A program made the position numbers and the translations under genes. Below are positions 8,212 to 17,482 of a DNA stretch of 37,658 nucleotides, in pieces (position 1 is the stretch's first letter; each line of letters starts with the position of its first letter). Source of the stretch: Muribaculaceae bacterium (GTDB lineage: Bacteria; Bacteroidota; Bacteroidia; Bacteroidales; Muribaculaceae); contig JAKVKZ010000033.1 in the NCBI GenBank assembly GCA_022484565.1, positions 1 to 37,658 of the forward strand. Direction: 5' to 3'. A model generated the notes under the pieces. That model ran no database searches. It worked only from the letters and a program-made list of their open reading frames with translations, and was not told the DNA's origin.

Positions 8212-9054
8212 ATGGACAGCCTTTTCGACTACACTTTTTTCCAGAATGCCCTGATTGGGGTTATCATCGTAGGGATTGCCTCGGCAGTGATTGGCACTTA
8301 CATTGTCACCCGCAGATTGGTATTCATTACCGGTGGTATCACCCATGCATGTTTCGGCGGTCTTGGCCTCGGATATTTTATAGGAGCTAGCCCGATATTA
8401 ATGGCTGGACTATTTGCAGTGGCATCATCTCTTGGTGTGCAATGGCTTTCCGCAAAGGAAAACATGCGCGAGGATTCGGCAATAGCTGTAGTTTGGGCTT
8501 TGGGAATGGCAATCGGCACGATATTCATATTCCTCACTCCAGGATACGTTCCTGAACTGAATTCATTCCTGTTCGGAAACATACTGACCATTACTCACGC
8601 TGACCTTTTGGCATTTGCAATTTTCACGGTGGTACTGATTCTGTTTTTCGCGATATTCTACCGTCAAATCATTGCTATAGCCTTCGACAGCGATTTTGCC
8701 CGGACAATGCGTCTTCCTGTCACATTCATCAACACAGCCATGACTTTTCTGATGGCTATTTGTGTAGTCCTGACTGTCAGGCTGATTGGGATAATGCTTC
8801 TTATGGCAATGATGACTCTTCCGCAACTTATTGCAGAAATATTTGCCAGCCGATTCCGCCGAATGATGATTCTTTCCGTGCTTATGAGCGTTGGATGTTC
8901 CGTAGCTGGATTATTGCTGTCGTGTCTGTTTTCAGTACCGGCTTCAGCAACAATAGTGATTGTACTCGTGGCTGTCTATTTCGTTGCACGCTCAATCAAG
9001 GCCATAATCGACCGTCGTTTCGCCTCCAATTGTTGCAATATTCCAGATGATTGA
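8212..9054 (+). CDS. Metal ABC transporter permease (ABC-3 / ZnuB-like)
   Basis: A 280-aa polytopic inner-membrane protein with about eight hydrophobic segments. The N-terminal block IGTYIVTRRLVFITGGITHACFG and the later VVLTVRLIGIMLLMAMMTLP are typical of ABC-3 permeases for Zn, Mn or Fe with a periplasmic binding protein. It starts 2 bp after aroA. No ATPase or substrate-binding gene is adjacent, so its partners must be encoded elsewhere. The metal cannot be told from sequence. Confidence 0.85.
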   Translation: MDSLFDYTFFQNALIGVIIVGIASAVIGTYIVTRRLVFITGGITHACFGGLGLGYFIGASPILMAGLFAVASSLGVQWLSAKENMREDSAIAVVWALGMAIGTIFIFLTPGYVPELNSFLFGNILTITHADLLAFAIFTVVLILFFAIFYRQIIAIAFDSDFARTMRLPVTFINTAMTFLMAICVVLTVRLIGIMLLMAMMTLPQLIAEIFASRFRRMMILSVLMSVGCSVAGLLLSCLFSVPASATIVIVLVAVYFVARSIKAIIDRRFASNCCNIPDD

Positions 9055-9100
9055 GCGTTAATAGTTAAGAATTAATGGCTAATAAAGCATATCGATAGTC

Positions 9101-12100
9101 TTGAAGAGAAAATTAATATATTTACCTTGCTTCGCATTTGTAGCGGCGATGTTGCTTCTTTCAGCGTGCAGCGTTAAGAAGAACACTGCCGGCTCACGCT
9201 TTTGGCAGGCATTCAACACACGCTACAACGTCTATTACAACGGGGAAACGCACTACAAGGAACAAATTCACAGCATGGAAACGGAATATGCCGACGACTA
9301 TTCCCAAAAAGTGCTGATTCATCCTGCTGAGGCCCACGCTAATCCAAAGGCCACTCAGCCCGGTGCTAATTTCGACCGTACAATTGAAAAGATGCAAAAG
9401 GCTATCCAGCTCCACTCAATAAAGAAAAAACCGGCAAAAAAGCCAGGCAAACGTAACGACCCCAAATATAAAGAATGGCAAAAGCGCGATGAATATAATC
9501 CTTTCCTGCAAAATGCCTGGATGCTGATGGGCAAGGCACAATACATGAACGGTAACTTCTTAGGCTCAGCCGCGACTTTCCACTACGTCACAAGGCATTT
9601 CTCATGGCTTAACGATGTGGTTGACCAAGCCAAAATGTGGGAAATATTGAGCTATTGTGCAATGGGATGGCTCACTGAAGCCGACAACGTCATTGCCCAT
9701 ATCCATCCTGAAAAAATCAAGAGCAAATCCACTCTTAATCTCTATAATCTTGCCCTTGCCGACTATTATATCAAGAATAAGGAAGATGCAAAAGCCGTTC
9801 CTTATCTTGCAAAGGCCGTAAAATCGGCGCATGGAGCACAAGGAGTTCGCCTCAATTTCCTCCTCGGGCAACTTTACACCGAGGTGAATGACCGCGATTT
9901 GGCCTATAAGCAGTTCAAGAAGGTAAGCGGTGCCAATGGCGCGACCTACAGGACAAAATTCAACGCACGCATTAAGCAGAGCGAAGTGTTCGCAGGCAAA
10001 AACATCCGTGCCGAAGTGCGCTCATTGAAATCAATGACAAGATACGACCGCAACAAGGAATACCTTGACCAGATATACTATGCTATCGGCAATCTGTATC
10101 TTTCACGTAAGGATACCACTAACGCTGTAACCAATTATCTGCTGGCAGCTAAAAAGAGCACCCGAAACGGCATCGACAAGGCAATAAGCCAAATCACCCT
10201 TGGAGGAATCTATTTCGCGCGTCACCGTTACGATCTTGCACAGCCATGCTATGCAGAGGCAGTACCGCTTCTCAACGAAGATTATCCAAATTACCCTTTG
10301 CTGAAGCGCCGCTCGGATGTGCTTGACCAATTGGCTGTGTATGCTCAAAATGTGAAATTGCAGGATTCACTGCTGGTGCTTTCAAAAATGACTCCCGAGC
10401 AACAAAAAACTGTTGCACAAAAGTTGATTGCAGCCCTAAAGAAGAAAGAGAAAGAAGAGGCTGAAGAGGCAAAACGCGAAGCATATATGGCAGAACAGGC
10501 AGCAAAAGGGAATCAGAACTTGCCGGGCAATAAATCAAACGCTCCGACGACTTTCACGATGAACAATGATAAATCGTGGTATTTCTACAATACAGCCACA
10601 CGCGATGCCGGCAAGACGGCATTCCAAAAAGCATGGGGCAGCCGTAAACTTGAAGATGATTGGCGCCGCCGGAATAAGGCTACATTCTCACTTGATGAAA
10701 ATGCCGCTGAGAATGAGAACAAGGGCGACACCTCGAACGTGGCAGGCAACGACACTGCAAAAGTGGATAAAGAGAAGCTGAAACGCTCGGAAGACCCGCA
10801 CTTCGAGGAATACTACCTCAAGCAGATTCCAAAGACAGATGAAGAGATTCAGACCTGCAACGATATTATTCAGGAAGGGCTTTACAACATGGGACTAATC
10901 CTGAAGGATAATCTTGAGGACTATCCAAGTGCAATAGTCGAATTCAATGAACTAATGCGGCGTTATCCTGATAATATATATCGGCTTGACACCTACTACA
11001 ACATGTACCTGATGTACATGCGCGACAAGCAATATTCAATGGCCGAAAAATACCGGCAGTTGATTCTCACTAATTTCGCCGACTCGAAGTACGGGCAAGC
11101 TATGCAGGACCCGAACTATCTGGAAAATCTGCGGAATATGGAGACTGCTCAGGAAGACATCTACAACTCGGCATATTCGTCATATCTGGAAAACAGAAAT
11201 GCCGACGTGCACGCTGCCTATTCCAAGATGATGCACACTTATCCATTATCAAAGATTATGCCAAAGTTCATGTTCATCGACGCTCTCGCTTACGTGACGG
11301 AGAAGAATTACGACAAGTTCAAGAGCACACTGAAGGAAATGCTTGAACGCTATCCCGAAACGGACATCACACCTACCGCATCTTCGATAATGAAGCAACT
11401 TGCACAAGGTCGTAAACTTGAAGGTGGTGGAGCGAATGTGCATGGCATGTTCTGGGCAACACGCCTCAGCAACGACACAAGCAAGGAGGCAATCGACAAA
11501 CAGCTTACGCCTTTCAAGGAATCGCTCGACAAGCCACAGTTCTATGTTCTTGTGTTCCCGACCGATACTGTATCTTCAAACCAACTGCTATTCGATGTGG
11601 CAAAGCATAACTTCTCGACATTTACAATAAAGGACTTCGACCTTGAACAAATGACTTTCGGACGCATGGGACTTCTAATCATCAAAGGCTTTGCCAATTT
11701 TGATGAGGTCAGCGCCTACAAGAAGAAAATGGAAGCCGACAAGGAGCTGAAAATGCCGAAACAAGTCCGTCCTGTAATAATCAGCGAAGATAACTTCAAG
11801 CTGCTGCTCAATGAGGGTCGCACTTTTGAGGAATACTTCAACTTCCTTGAAGAAGAGAACACGAAGAAGATGGAGCGTATTGCTAAAGGTGAAGCTGAGA
11901 GGAAAGCTGCCGCAAATGCAGCTAAATCCGGAAAGAAGGATTTAAAGGGAAATGACAAAACGCCTGGAACAAAAACTGGTGAAGCAAATCCAGCCGCTGA
12001 AAAGCCTGATATGCCAAAGCCGGAAGAAAAGGGCGACACCGTGCAAGTTCCTTCAAACGACGCAGTAATTGACTCCGTAAAGCCTTCAACTCCCGATTCC

Positions 12101-12259
12101 GTAAAGGCAGAAAAGCAAGCTCCGGTTATTGCTCAGCCATCTGTGCCTAAGCCACAGGAAACCAAGGCGAAAAGTACGAAAACTGACAAGCAGAATGTGG
12201 AGAACAAAAAAGAGAAAAGCTATAACAAATCAATAAAAAGGAGAAAGAACGATGAGTGA
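9101..12259 (+). CDS. PorW/SprE-like TPR lipoprotein
   Basis: A 1052-aa outer-membrane or periplasmic lipoprotein. A lipoprotein signal is clear (LLLSAC, Cys23). Many TPR-like helical repeats follow (about 130-430 and 600-800), then a Lys/Glu/Pro-rich low-complexity tail from about 910. The start FWQAFNTRYNVYYNGETHY and overall plan match the PorW/SprE family, a lipoprotein tied to the type IX secretion system and gliding. The start codon is TTG: the in-frame stop at 9083 rules out any upstream ATG, and TTG gives the complete signal peptide. It overlaps porX by 8 bp, so the two are translationally linked. Bacteroidetes without an active T9SS may carry relatives, so secretion is an inference. 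Confidence 0.75.
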   Translation: MKRKLIYLPCFAFVAAMLLLSACSVKKNTAGSRFWQAFNTRYNVYYNGETHYKEQIHSMETEYADDYSQKVLIHPAEAHANPKATQPGANFDRTIEKMQKAIQLHSIKKKPAKKPGKRNDPKYKEWQKRDEYNPFLQNAWMLMGKAQYMNGNFLGSAATFHYVTRHFSWLNDVVDQAKMWEILSYCAMGWLTEADNVIAHIHPEKIKSKSTLNLYNLALADYYIKNKEDAKAVPYLAKAVKSAHGAQGVRLNFLLGQLYTEVNDRDLAYKQFKKVSGANGATYRTKFNARIKQSEVFAGKNIRAEVRSLKSMTRYDRNKEYLDQIYYAIGNLYLSRKDTTNAVTNYLLAAKKSTRNGIDKAISQITLGGIYFARHRYDLAQPCYAEAVPLLNEDYPNYPLLKRRSDVLDQLAVYAQNVKLQDSLLVLSKMTPEQQKTVAQKLIAALKKKEKEEAEEAKREAYMAEQAAKGNQNLPGNKSNAPTTFTMNNDKSWYFYNTATRDAGKTAFQKAWGSRKLEDDWRRRNKATFSLDENAAENENKGDTSNVAGNDTAKVDKEKLKRSEDPHFEEYYLKQIPKTDEEIQTCNDIIQEGLYNMGLILKDNLEDYPSAIVEFNELMRRYPDNIYRLDTYYNMYLMYMRDKQYSMAEKYRQLILTNFADSKYGQAMQDPNYLENLRNMETAQEDIYNSAYSSYLENRNADVHAAYSKMMHTYPLSKIMPKFMFIDALAYVTEKNYDKFKSTLKEMLERYPETDITPTASSIMKQLAQGRKLEGGGANVHGMFWATRLSNDTSKEAIDKQLTPFKESLDKPQFYVLVFPTDTVSSNQLLFDVAKHNFSTFTIKDFDLEQMTFGRMGLLIIKGFANFDEVSAYKKKMEADKELKMPKQVRPVIISEDNFKLLLNEGRTFEEYFNFLEEENTKKMERIAKGEAERKAAANAAKSGKKDLKGNDKTPGTKTGEANPAAEKPDMPKPEEKGDTVQVPSNDAVIDSVKPSTPDSVKAEKQAPVIAQPSVPKPQETKAKSTKTDKQNVENKKEKSYNKSIKRRKNDE

Positions 12260-13808
12260 GAATAACGAAGTAATCCTTTGGGCCGACGATGAAATAGACC
12301 TTCTAAAGCCCCACATCATGTTCCTGCAAAAGAAGGGATATGAGGTAGTGACAGTGTCGAACGGACGTGATGCCCTCGATGCCGTGGAAAGCCGCAATTT
12401 CGACCTCATAATTCTTGATGAGAATATGCCAGGAATCAGCGGCCTTGAAACTTTGTCGCAAATCAAGATTTCACAGCCCGAAGTACCGGTAATAATGATA
12501 ACAAAAAGCGAGGAGGAAAACATCATGAATCAGGCTATAGGCAGCAAAATAGCCGACTATCTCATCAAGCCTGTAAATCCGAATCAGATATTCCTTTCCA
12601 TAAAGAAGAACCTCCACAGCAATGCCTTAGTTTCAGAAAAGGCGACTATCGATTATCAACAGGAATTCCAAAGCATCAGCATGATGATAAACAATTCCGC
12701 AAGCATCGAAGACTGGTACGAAGTGTACAAGACGCTTGTGTTCTGGGAGCTGAAACTCGCAAGTGCCGATACAAACATGGACGAACTTCTGCGGATGCAG
12801 AAAATGGAGGCAAACAGTGCCTTTGCCAAATTCATTAAAAAGAATTACGAGCGCTGGGTGACTGTTGAGAACTCCTCTCATCCGCTGATGAGCCACGAGA
12901 TATTCAAGACAAAAGTACTGCCTGAACTTGATGCGGGCGAGAAGCCGTTTTTCGTAGTCATCGACAATTTCCGCCTCGACCAGTGGAGAATGATAAAGCC
13001 GATTTTAAGCGACTTTTTCACTATCGACGATGATGAGCTTTACTGCACCATTCTGCCGACAGCCACGCAATATGCCCGCAACTCAATATTCTCTGGACTT
13101 ATGCCGATTCATATCGCACAGATGTTCCCCGACTTATGGGTTGACGAAGATGAGGAAGAAGGCAAGAACCTTAACGAGTCACCGCTCATTCAGACATTCT
13201 TCGACCGTTATCGCCGCCATTTCAAATTCTCTTACAACAAAATCAACGATTCAGTAGGCGGAGAGAAACTGCTTCAGAATTTCGCGAACCTCGACAACAA
13301 TGACTTGAACGTGTTAGTAATCAACTTTGTGGACATGCTCAGCCATGCACGTACAGAGTCAAAAATGATTCGTGAACTGGCATATTCCGATGCAGCTTAC
13401 CGCTCACTCACGGAATCGTGGTTTAAACATTCCACTGCAATTGAAATATTCAAGCGCATGGCCGACACAGGCCGAAAGGTGATTCTTACCACCGACCACG
13501 GGACAATCATGGTGGACAATGCAATAAAGGTAATCGGTGATAAGGCCACCAACACAAATCTGCGCTACAAAGTGGGCAAGAATTTGAGCTACAACCCCAA
13601 ACAAGTGTATGAGATAAAGAAGCCGGAAGCATTCGGACTTCCTGCACCCAACCTCTCGTCAACATACATATTTGCAGCCAACCACGACTTTTTCGCATAT
13701 CCAAACAATTATAATTACTACGTGCAATACTATAACAACACTTTCCAGCATGGAGGAATCTCAATGGAGGAAATGCTTGTACCGATAGTGAAAATGGCAA
13801 AAAAATAA
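12252..13808 (+). CDS. porX: PorX-type response regulator with PglZ/alkaline-phosphatase-like domain
   Basis: The 518-aa protein fuses a receiver domain (1-125; acidic DDE at 12-14, phospho-acceptor Asp56 in LIILDENMPG, KP near 110) to a C-terminal PglZ domain of the alkaline phosphatase superfamily (about 205-515). Metal and nucleophile motifs seen are VIDNFRLDQW, LPTATQYARNSIFSG and LTTDHGTI, with HGGISMEEMLVPI at the end. In Porphyromonas the homologue regulates T9SS genes, and PorX PglZ domains cleave oligonucleotides. There is no DNA-binding domain. The ATG overlaps the end of the PorW-like gene by 8 bp. Confidence 0.92.
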   Translation: MSENNEVILWADDEIDLLKPHIMFLQKKGYEVVTVSNGRDALDAVESRNFDLIILDENMPGISGLETLSQIKISQPEVPVIMITKSEEENIMNQAIGSKIADYLIKPVNPNQIFLSIKKNLHSNALVSEKATIDYQQEFQSISMMINNSASIEDWYEVYKTLVFWELKLASADTNMDELLRMQKMEANSAFAKFIKKNYERWVTVENSSHPLMSHEIFKTKVLPELDAGEKPFFVVIDNFRLDQWRMIKPILSDFFTIDDDELYCTILPTATQYARNSIFSGLMPIHIAQMFPDLWVDEDEEEGKNLNESPLIQTFFDRYRRHFKFSYNKINDSVGGEKLLQNFANLDNNDLNVLVINFVDMLSHARTESKMIRELAYSDAAYRSLTESWFKHSTAIEIFKRMADTGRKVILTTDHGTIMVDNAIKVIGDKATNTNLRYKVGKNLSYNPKQVYEIKKPEAFGLPAPNLSSTYIFAANHDFFAYPNNYNYYVQYYNNTFQHGGISMEEMLVPIVKMAKK

Positions 13809-13829
13809 CAAGACAAAACCATCATATTT

Positions 13830-14267
13830 ATGAAGAAAATAACAATTAATATTCCATCGGTGGAATCACTGCCGGTTGCAGCCAATAAATTCATGGCTGA
13901 AATGGGCGACTACACCGTTTTTGCATTCTACGGCGAGATGGGAGCTGGAAAGACCACTTTCATCAAAGCTCTTTGCACCGCATTAGGCGTTATCGACGTC
14001 ACGAACTCCCCTTCATTCTCAATCATCAATGAATACCGCAGCGACACAACTGCCGAGCTGATTTATCATTTCGACTGCTACCGTCTTGAAAACGAGGGTG
14101 AAGCAGAGGACATTGGCGCAGAGGACTATTTTGATTCAGGTGCAGTTTGCCTGATTGAATGGCCTGAACGCATTGAGAACCTGCTTCCTGACGACACCGT
14201 AAGAATCGACATTGTGGAACAGCCAGATAAATCGCGCCTGCTCACAATGAGTTTTCCTGAAGAATAG
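13830..14267 (+). CDS. tsaE: tRNA t6A biosynthesis ATPase TsaE
   Basis: The 145-aa P-loop ATPase works with TsaB and TsaD to form threonylcarbamoyl-adenosine at position 37 of ANN-decoding tRNAs. Walker A GEMGAGKT is at 35-42, followed by [18 protein letters not shown] and the LIEWPER motif, all diagnostic. Length is normal. It begins 21 bp after porX in the same run of genes. Confidence 0.95.
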   Translation: MKKITINIPSVESLPVAANKFMAEMGDYTVFAFYGEMGAGKTTFIKALCTALGVIDVTNSPSFSIINEYRSDTTAELIYHFDCYRLENEGEAEDIGAEDYFDSGAVCLIEWPERIENLLPDDTVRIDIVEQPDKSRLLTMSFPEE

Positions 14268-14308
14268 CCTTTATCCGCAAGCAAACAGATAAACGAAAAG
14301 CCAACTAA

Positions 14309-15049
14309 ATGCCACATTATATACTTCTGCGGGAAACTGCATCAACAAATACATATCTTTCCAAAATGGCTTCCATTTTGCCAAGCGGAACCGTGGTGTA
14401 CACTCCACGCCAATCGGCAGGACGGGGACAACGCGGAAATTATTGGGAATCAGAGCCTGAAAAGAATCTCACTTTCTCAATACTTTTGAAGAATCCTGCC
14501 GTTGCGCCTGCAAAGCAATTCTATATCTCAGAAGCCACATCGCTTGCCATAATTGATGTGCTATCGGCATACTCCGAGAGTTTTTCAATTAAGTGGCCTA
14601 ACGATATCTACTACAACGATTACAAGATTTGCGGCACGCTGATTGAGACTACATTGGAAGGCAATAAAATTGAGAATGTGATAATCGGTACTGGAATCAA
14701 CGTAAACCAGACCAAGTTTGTCAGCAATGCTCCCAATCCCATATCGCTTTCCCAAATAGTTGGCAAAGAAATCAACCTTGAGGGTCTTCTCCGCGACCTT
14801 TGCACCAAAATAGAAAAGTCGTGCGAGTTTGAAGATAAGGATGACAGATATTTCATGGCTCTTCACAGCCATTATCTGAAGCACATCTACCGTAAAGACG
14901 GGCAGATGCACACTTTCGCCACACCTGAAGGCGTGCATTTTGAAGCTGCTATTGATACAATAGAGCCAACAGGGACACTCTGCCTACGTTTAGCCGACGG
15001 AACAATCAACAGATACGCCTTTAAAGAGGTTTCATTCATTATAAAATAA
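14309..15049 (+). CDS. birA: Biotin--[acetyl-CoA-carboxylase] ligase, monofunctional
   Basis: The 246-aa enzyme activates biotin with ATP and attaches it to the carrier lysine of biotin-dependent carboxylases. Motifs: ETASTNTYL near the N-terminus, QSAGRGQRGN (biotinyl-AMP loop, about 31-40), KWPNDIYYNDYKICG (about 92-106) and IIGTGINVNQT. It lacks the N-terminal winged helix of E. coli BirA, so it cannot act as the biotin repressor. It lies 41 bp after tsaE and 4 bp before the next gene. Confidence 0.93.
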   Translation: MPHYILLRETASTNTYLSKMASILPSGTVVYTPRQSAGRGQRGNYWESEPEKNLTFSILLKNPAVAPAKQFYISEATSLAIIDVLSAYSESFSIKWPNDIYYNDYKICGTLIETTLEGNKIENVIIGTGINVNQTKFVSNAPNPISLSQIVGKEINLEGLLRDLCTKIEKSCEFEDKDDRYFMALHSHYLKHIYRKDGQMHTFATPEGVHFEAAIDTIEPTGTLCLRLADGTINRYAFKEVSFIIK

Positions 15050-15053
15050 TCTT

Positions 15054-15611
15054 ATGAACATAGCAGTATATTGCTCTTCCCGACCGAATCTTGCCGAAGA
15101 ATTTGTGGAAACGGCAAAGATTGTAGGAGAATGGATAGGCCGTAACGGTTATTCACTCGTATTCGGTGGAGTTAATGCCGGAATAATGCACACTGTGGCT
15201 GAATCCACGCACAATGCTGGAGGAAAAGTAGTGGGTGTGATTCCGCGCACATTCATTCAACGGGCTGAAAAACTTAACGATTCAACGATAGTTACCGCCG
15301 ACCTCAATGAGCGCAAAGCCAAGATGATTGAAATCAGCGACTTCTTCATCGTTCTCCCCGGTGGACTTGGCACAATCGACGAATGGATTTCAACTTTGTC
15401 GGAATTCACCGTAATCGGTGATACCACCCGCCGCATTCTTGTGGCCAACATCAACGGAATTTACGACAACATGGCGAAACAAATTGAAGAAACTTCAAAT
15501 TCGCCCTTTGCAAGATGCGAATTTTCCGACATTTCCATCATTGCCAACGATGCTGAGCAACTGAAAGCCGAGCTTGAAAAATTCAATAATAATCGGAACA
15601 ATGAAAAGTAA
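15054..15611 (+). CDS. LOG-family nucleotide phosphoribohydrolase (TIGR00730)
   Basis: A 185-aa Rossmann-like protein. The LOG signature LPGGLGTIDEW (about 100-110) carries the PGGxGTxxE catalytic motif, preceded by LVFGGVNAGIMHTVAE (about 35-50) and a RKAKMIE segment. Family members cleave nucleoside 5'-monophosphates, including cytokinin ribotides, to base and ribose-5-phosphate. In a gut bacterium the substrate is probably a purine nucleotide, but that is inference. It overlaps the adenosyltransferase gene by 11 bp. Confidence 0.85.
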   Translation: MNIAVYCSSRPNLAEEFVETAKIVGEWIGRNGYSLVFGGVNAGIMHTVAESTHNAGGKVVGVIPRTFIQRAEKLNDSTIVTADLNERKAKMIEISDFFIVLPGGLGTIDEWISTLSEFTVIGDTTRRILVANINGIYDNMAKQIEETSNSPFARCEFSDISIIANDAEQLKAELEKFNNNRNNEK

Positions 15612-16161
15612 CGTTTATACACTCACCGGCGATGCAGGAACCACCTCACTCGTAGGTGGCAAGCGCGTTAAAAAGACTGATATACGAATTGAAGCCTACG
15701 GGACAGTGGATGAATTGTCATCGTTTATCGGCTTGCTACATTCCGCCATGGCAAGTGACAGCAAAAATGAAATTTGCGATTTTCTGCTATCAGTGCAGAA
15801 CAAGCTATTCAATATGGGTGCATATCTGGCGACCGACAATCCTGAAGGCAAACAAACATCAGCCAATGGGCTTTGTGAAGAGGATATTAAGGCAATTGAA
15901 GATGCAATCGACACAATTGATGCCCAACTGCCCGCACTGCGCAATTTCGTGCTGCCTGCCGGATGCAGGGCATCAGCTCTTGCCCACGTGTGCCGCACAG
16001 TGACACGCCGATGCGAGCGAAGAGTCCTTGCACTTGCCGACACCACATATATCGACCCCGTAATCCTTAAATATTTGAACCGTCTCAGCGATTATTTCTT
16101 CGTATTAGCAAGATTTAACAATATAAGTGCCCAAATTGAAGAATTTTTTTGGAAAAAATAG
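15601..16161 (+). CDS. PduO-type ATP:cob(I)alamin adenosyltransferase
   Basis: The 186-aa enzyme adenosylates cob(I)alamin to make adenosylcobalamin. Motifs: TGDAGTTSLVGGKRVKK (ATP-binding N-terminus), EAYGTVDELSSFIG, and CRTVTRRCERRVLAL in the helical core, with LNRLSDYFFVLARF near the end. I use the ATG at 15601 (MKSNVYTLTGDAG); an open frame from 15574 adds nine residues lying wholly inside the LOG gene. The 11-bp overlap suggests translational coupling. No cobalamin biosynthesis genes are nearby, so it likely serves salvaged corrinoid. Confidence 0.92.
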   Translation: MKSNVYTLTGDAGTTSLVGGKRVKKTDIRIEAYGTVDELSSFIGLLHSAMASDSKNEICDFLLSVQNKLFNMGAYLATDNPEGKQTSANGLCEEDIKAIEDAIDTIDAQLPALRNFVLPAGCRASALAHVCRTVTRRCERRVLALADTTYIDPVILKYLNRLSDYFFVLARFNNISAQIEEFFWKK

Positions 16162-16182
16162 TCGTAATATAAATTTTAGCAC

Positions 16183-16190
16183 TACTTTTG
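16183..16190 (+). promoter_or_regulatory. -7 promoter box for the DUF2795 gene
   Basis: TACTTTTG matches TAnnTTTG and lies 40 bp before the ATG at 16231, so the small gene can be expressed apart from the operon upstream. Confidence 0.6.
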
Positions 16191-16230
16191 CGCAAAATTT
16201 GAAAACATAATTTTCAACCAAAAAAGAACT

Positions 16231-16452
16231 ATGTACTGGACACTTGAACTTGCTTCAAAACTTGAAGATGCACCTTGGCCAGCAACCAAAGACGAGCTAA
16301 TAGACTATGCAATCCGCTCGGGCGCACCTCAGGAGGTCGTTGAAAACCTTCAAGAAATTGAGGATGAGGGCGATACATACGAGTGTATCGAAGATATTTG
16401 GCCCGACTATCCTACAAAAGACGATTTCTTCTTTGATGAAGATGAATATTAA
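16231..16452 (+). CDS. Small acidic DUF2795 protein
   Basis: A 73-aa protein with the DUF2795 core LASKLEDAPWPATKDELIDY, then AIRSGAP and ENLQEIEDEG, and a strongly acidic C-terminus (FFFDEDEY). Such proteins are widespread in Bacteroidetes, short and single-domain, with no known biochemical role. It has its own -7 box and a strong terminator, so it is a one-gene transcription unit, likely well expressed. Confidence 0.9.
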   Translation: MYWTLELASKLEDAPWPATKDELIDYAIRSGAPQEVVENLQEIEDEGDTYECIEDIWPDYPTKDDFFFDEDEY

Positions 16453-16513
16453 TTCACGCCTTTAATTGTGGCCTATAAAGCCACGCCAAATAAAGAGTCA
16501 TCAAAATTTTATT

Positions 16514-16555
16514 CAGCAGTCGAAAGTTACAATCTTCCGGCTGCTGCTTTTTTTT
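16514..16555 (+). terminator. Rho-independent terminator after the DUF2795 gene
   Basis: Arms CAGCAGTCGAAAG (16514-16526) and CTTCCGGCTGCTG (16534-16546) pair with one G-U wobble and one mismatch and are followed by eight T (16548-16555). Confidence 0.85.
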
Positions 16556-16623
16556 GCTATAGGAAGCACTAAAGTATAAATTAATAGCTTGGCCAAAACT
16601 CCATTGTATCCACGATTCCAAGA

Positions 16624-16641
16624 TTGCGAAAATTTTCGCAA
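16624..16641 (+). other. 18-bp perfect palindrome at the left side of the accessory island
   Basis: TTGCGAAAATTTTCGCAA is fully self-complementary, and the TTCGCAA half-site recurs at 16650-16656. It lies in the gene-free stretch 16556-16772, which otherwise holds only AT-rich sequence. It could be a protein-binding site; no regulator can be assigned. Confidence 0.55.
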
Positions 16642-16772
16642 CGAAAAAATTCGCAATGAATATTCATTTATATTACGACACAAATTCAGTATGTATTTTC
16701 AAGAAAAGAGTGTGTTTTCTCTTATTCAGAATATAGCCAAACTCACAGGCTTGGATAACATCGCTGATTGTT

Positions 16773-17482
16773 GGGACAACTCGGTGGGACAGTTTGGGAC
16801 ACTGCTGATGACTGATTTCCAATTGTTTGCAACTGAAATTTTGACTTTGTCCCAAAAGTTTTTCACCAACTGTGCCACTCATTGGTGGGACAAACTGGTG
16901 GGACAGTTTGGGGCACTGCTGATAGCTGATTTTCAATTGTTTGCAACTGAGATTTTGGCTTTGTCCCAAAAGTTTTTCACCATCTGTGCTACCTATTGAT
17001 GGGACAAACCGGTGGGACAGTTTGGGACACTGCTGATGCCTGATTTCCAATTGTTTGCAACTGAAATTTTGACTTTGACCCGAAAGTTTTTCACCATCTG
17101 TGCTACCTCACTGGTGGGACAAACTCGGTGGGACAGTTTGGGACACCGCTGATGGCTGATTTTCAATTAATTGCAATTGGATTTTTGGCTTTGTCCCGAA
17201 AGTTTTTCACCATCTGTGCTACCTCATTGATGGGACAAACTCGGTGGGACAGTTTGGGACACTGCCAATGCCTGATTTTCAATTAATTGCAATTGGAATT
17301 TTCACTCTGTCCCGAAAGTTTTTCACCATCTGTGCTACCTCATTGATGGGACAAACTCGGTGGGACAGTTTGGGACACTGCCAATGCCTGATTTTCAATT
17401 GTTTGCAATTGGATTTTTGGCTTTGTCCCGAAAGTTTTTCACCAACTTCTACGCTACGTGCTGGGACAAATGAGTGGGACAA
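16773..17482 (+). repeat. Tandem array B of ~115-bp units
   Basis: Six units begin with GGGACAA at 16773, 16887, 17001, 17116, 17232 and 17348 (periods 114, 114, 115, 116, 116, 115), plus a partial seventh at 17463-17482. Each unit has three direct TGGGACA motifs (offsets 0, about 14 and about 24), an AT-rich centre usually built on CAATT and GCAATT, one inverted TTTGTCCC-type motif at about +77 and a AAGTTTTTCACCA block. In several units TTTGTCCC and the next unit's GGGACAAA form an 8-bp inverted repeat about 35 bp apart. The last three units are most alike. Opposite orientation to array A at 1-446. Confidence 0.93.

Noticed and set aside
16589-16999. Plus-strand open frame into array B with the same repeated peptide
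   Set aside because: It ends after two units when the spacing shifts, and the upstream part is AT-rich non-coding sequence.
16773-17482. Possible CRISPR array
   Set aside because: The units are about 115 bp and similar throughout, with no short constant repeats separated by variable spacers, and there are no cas genes.
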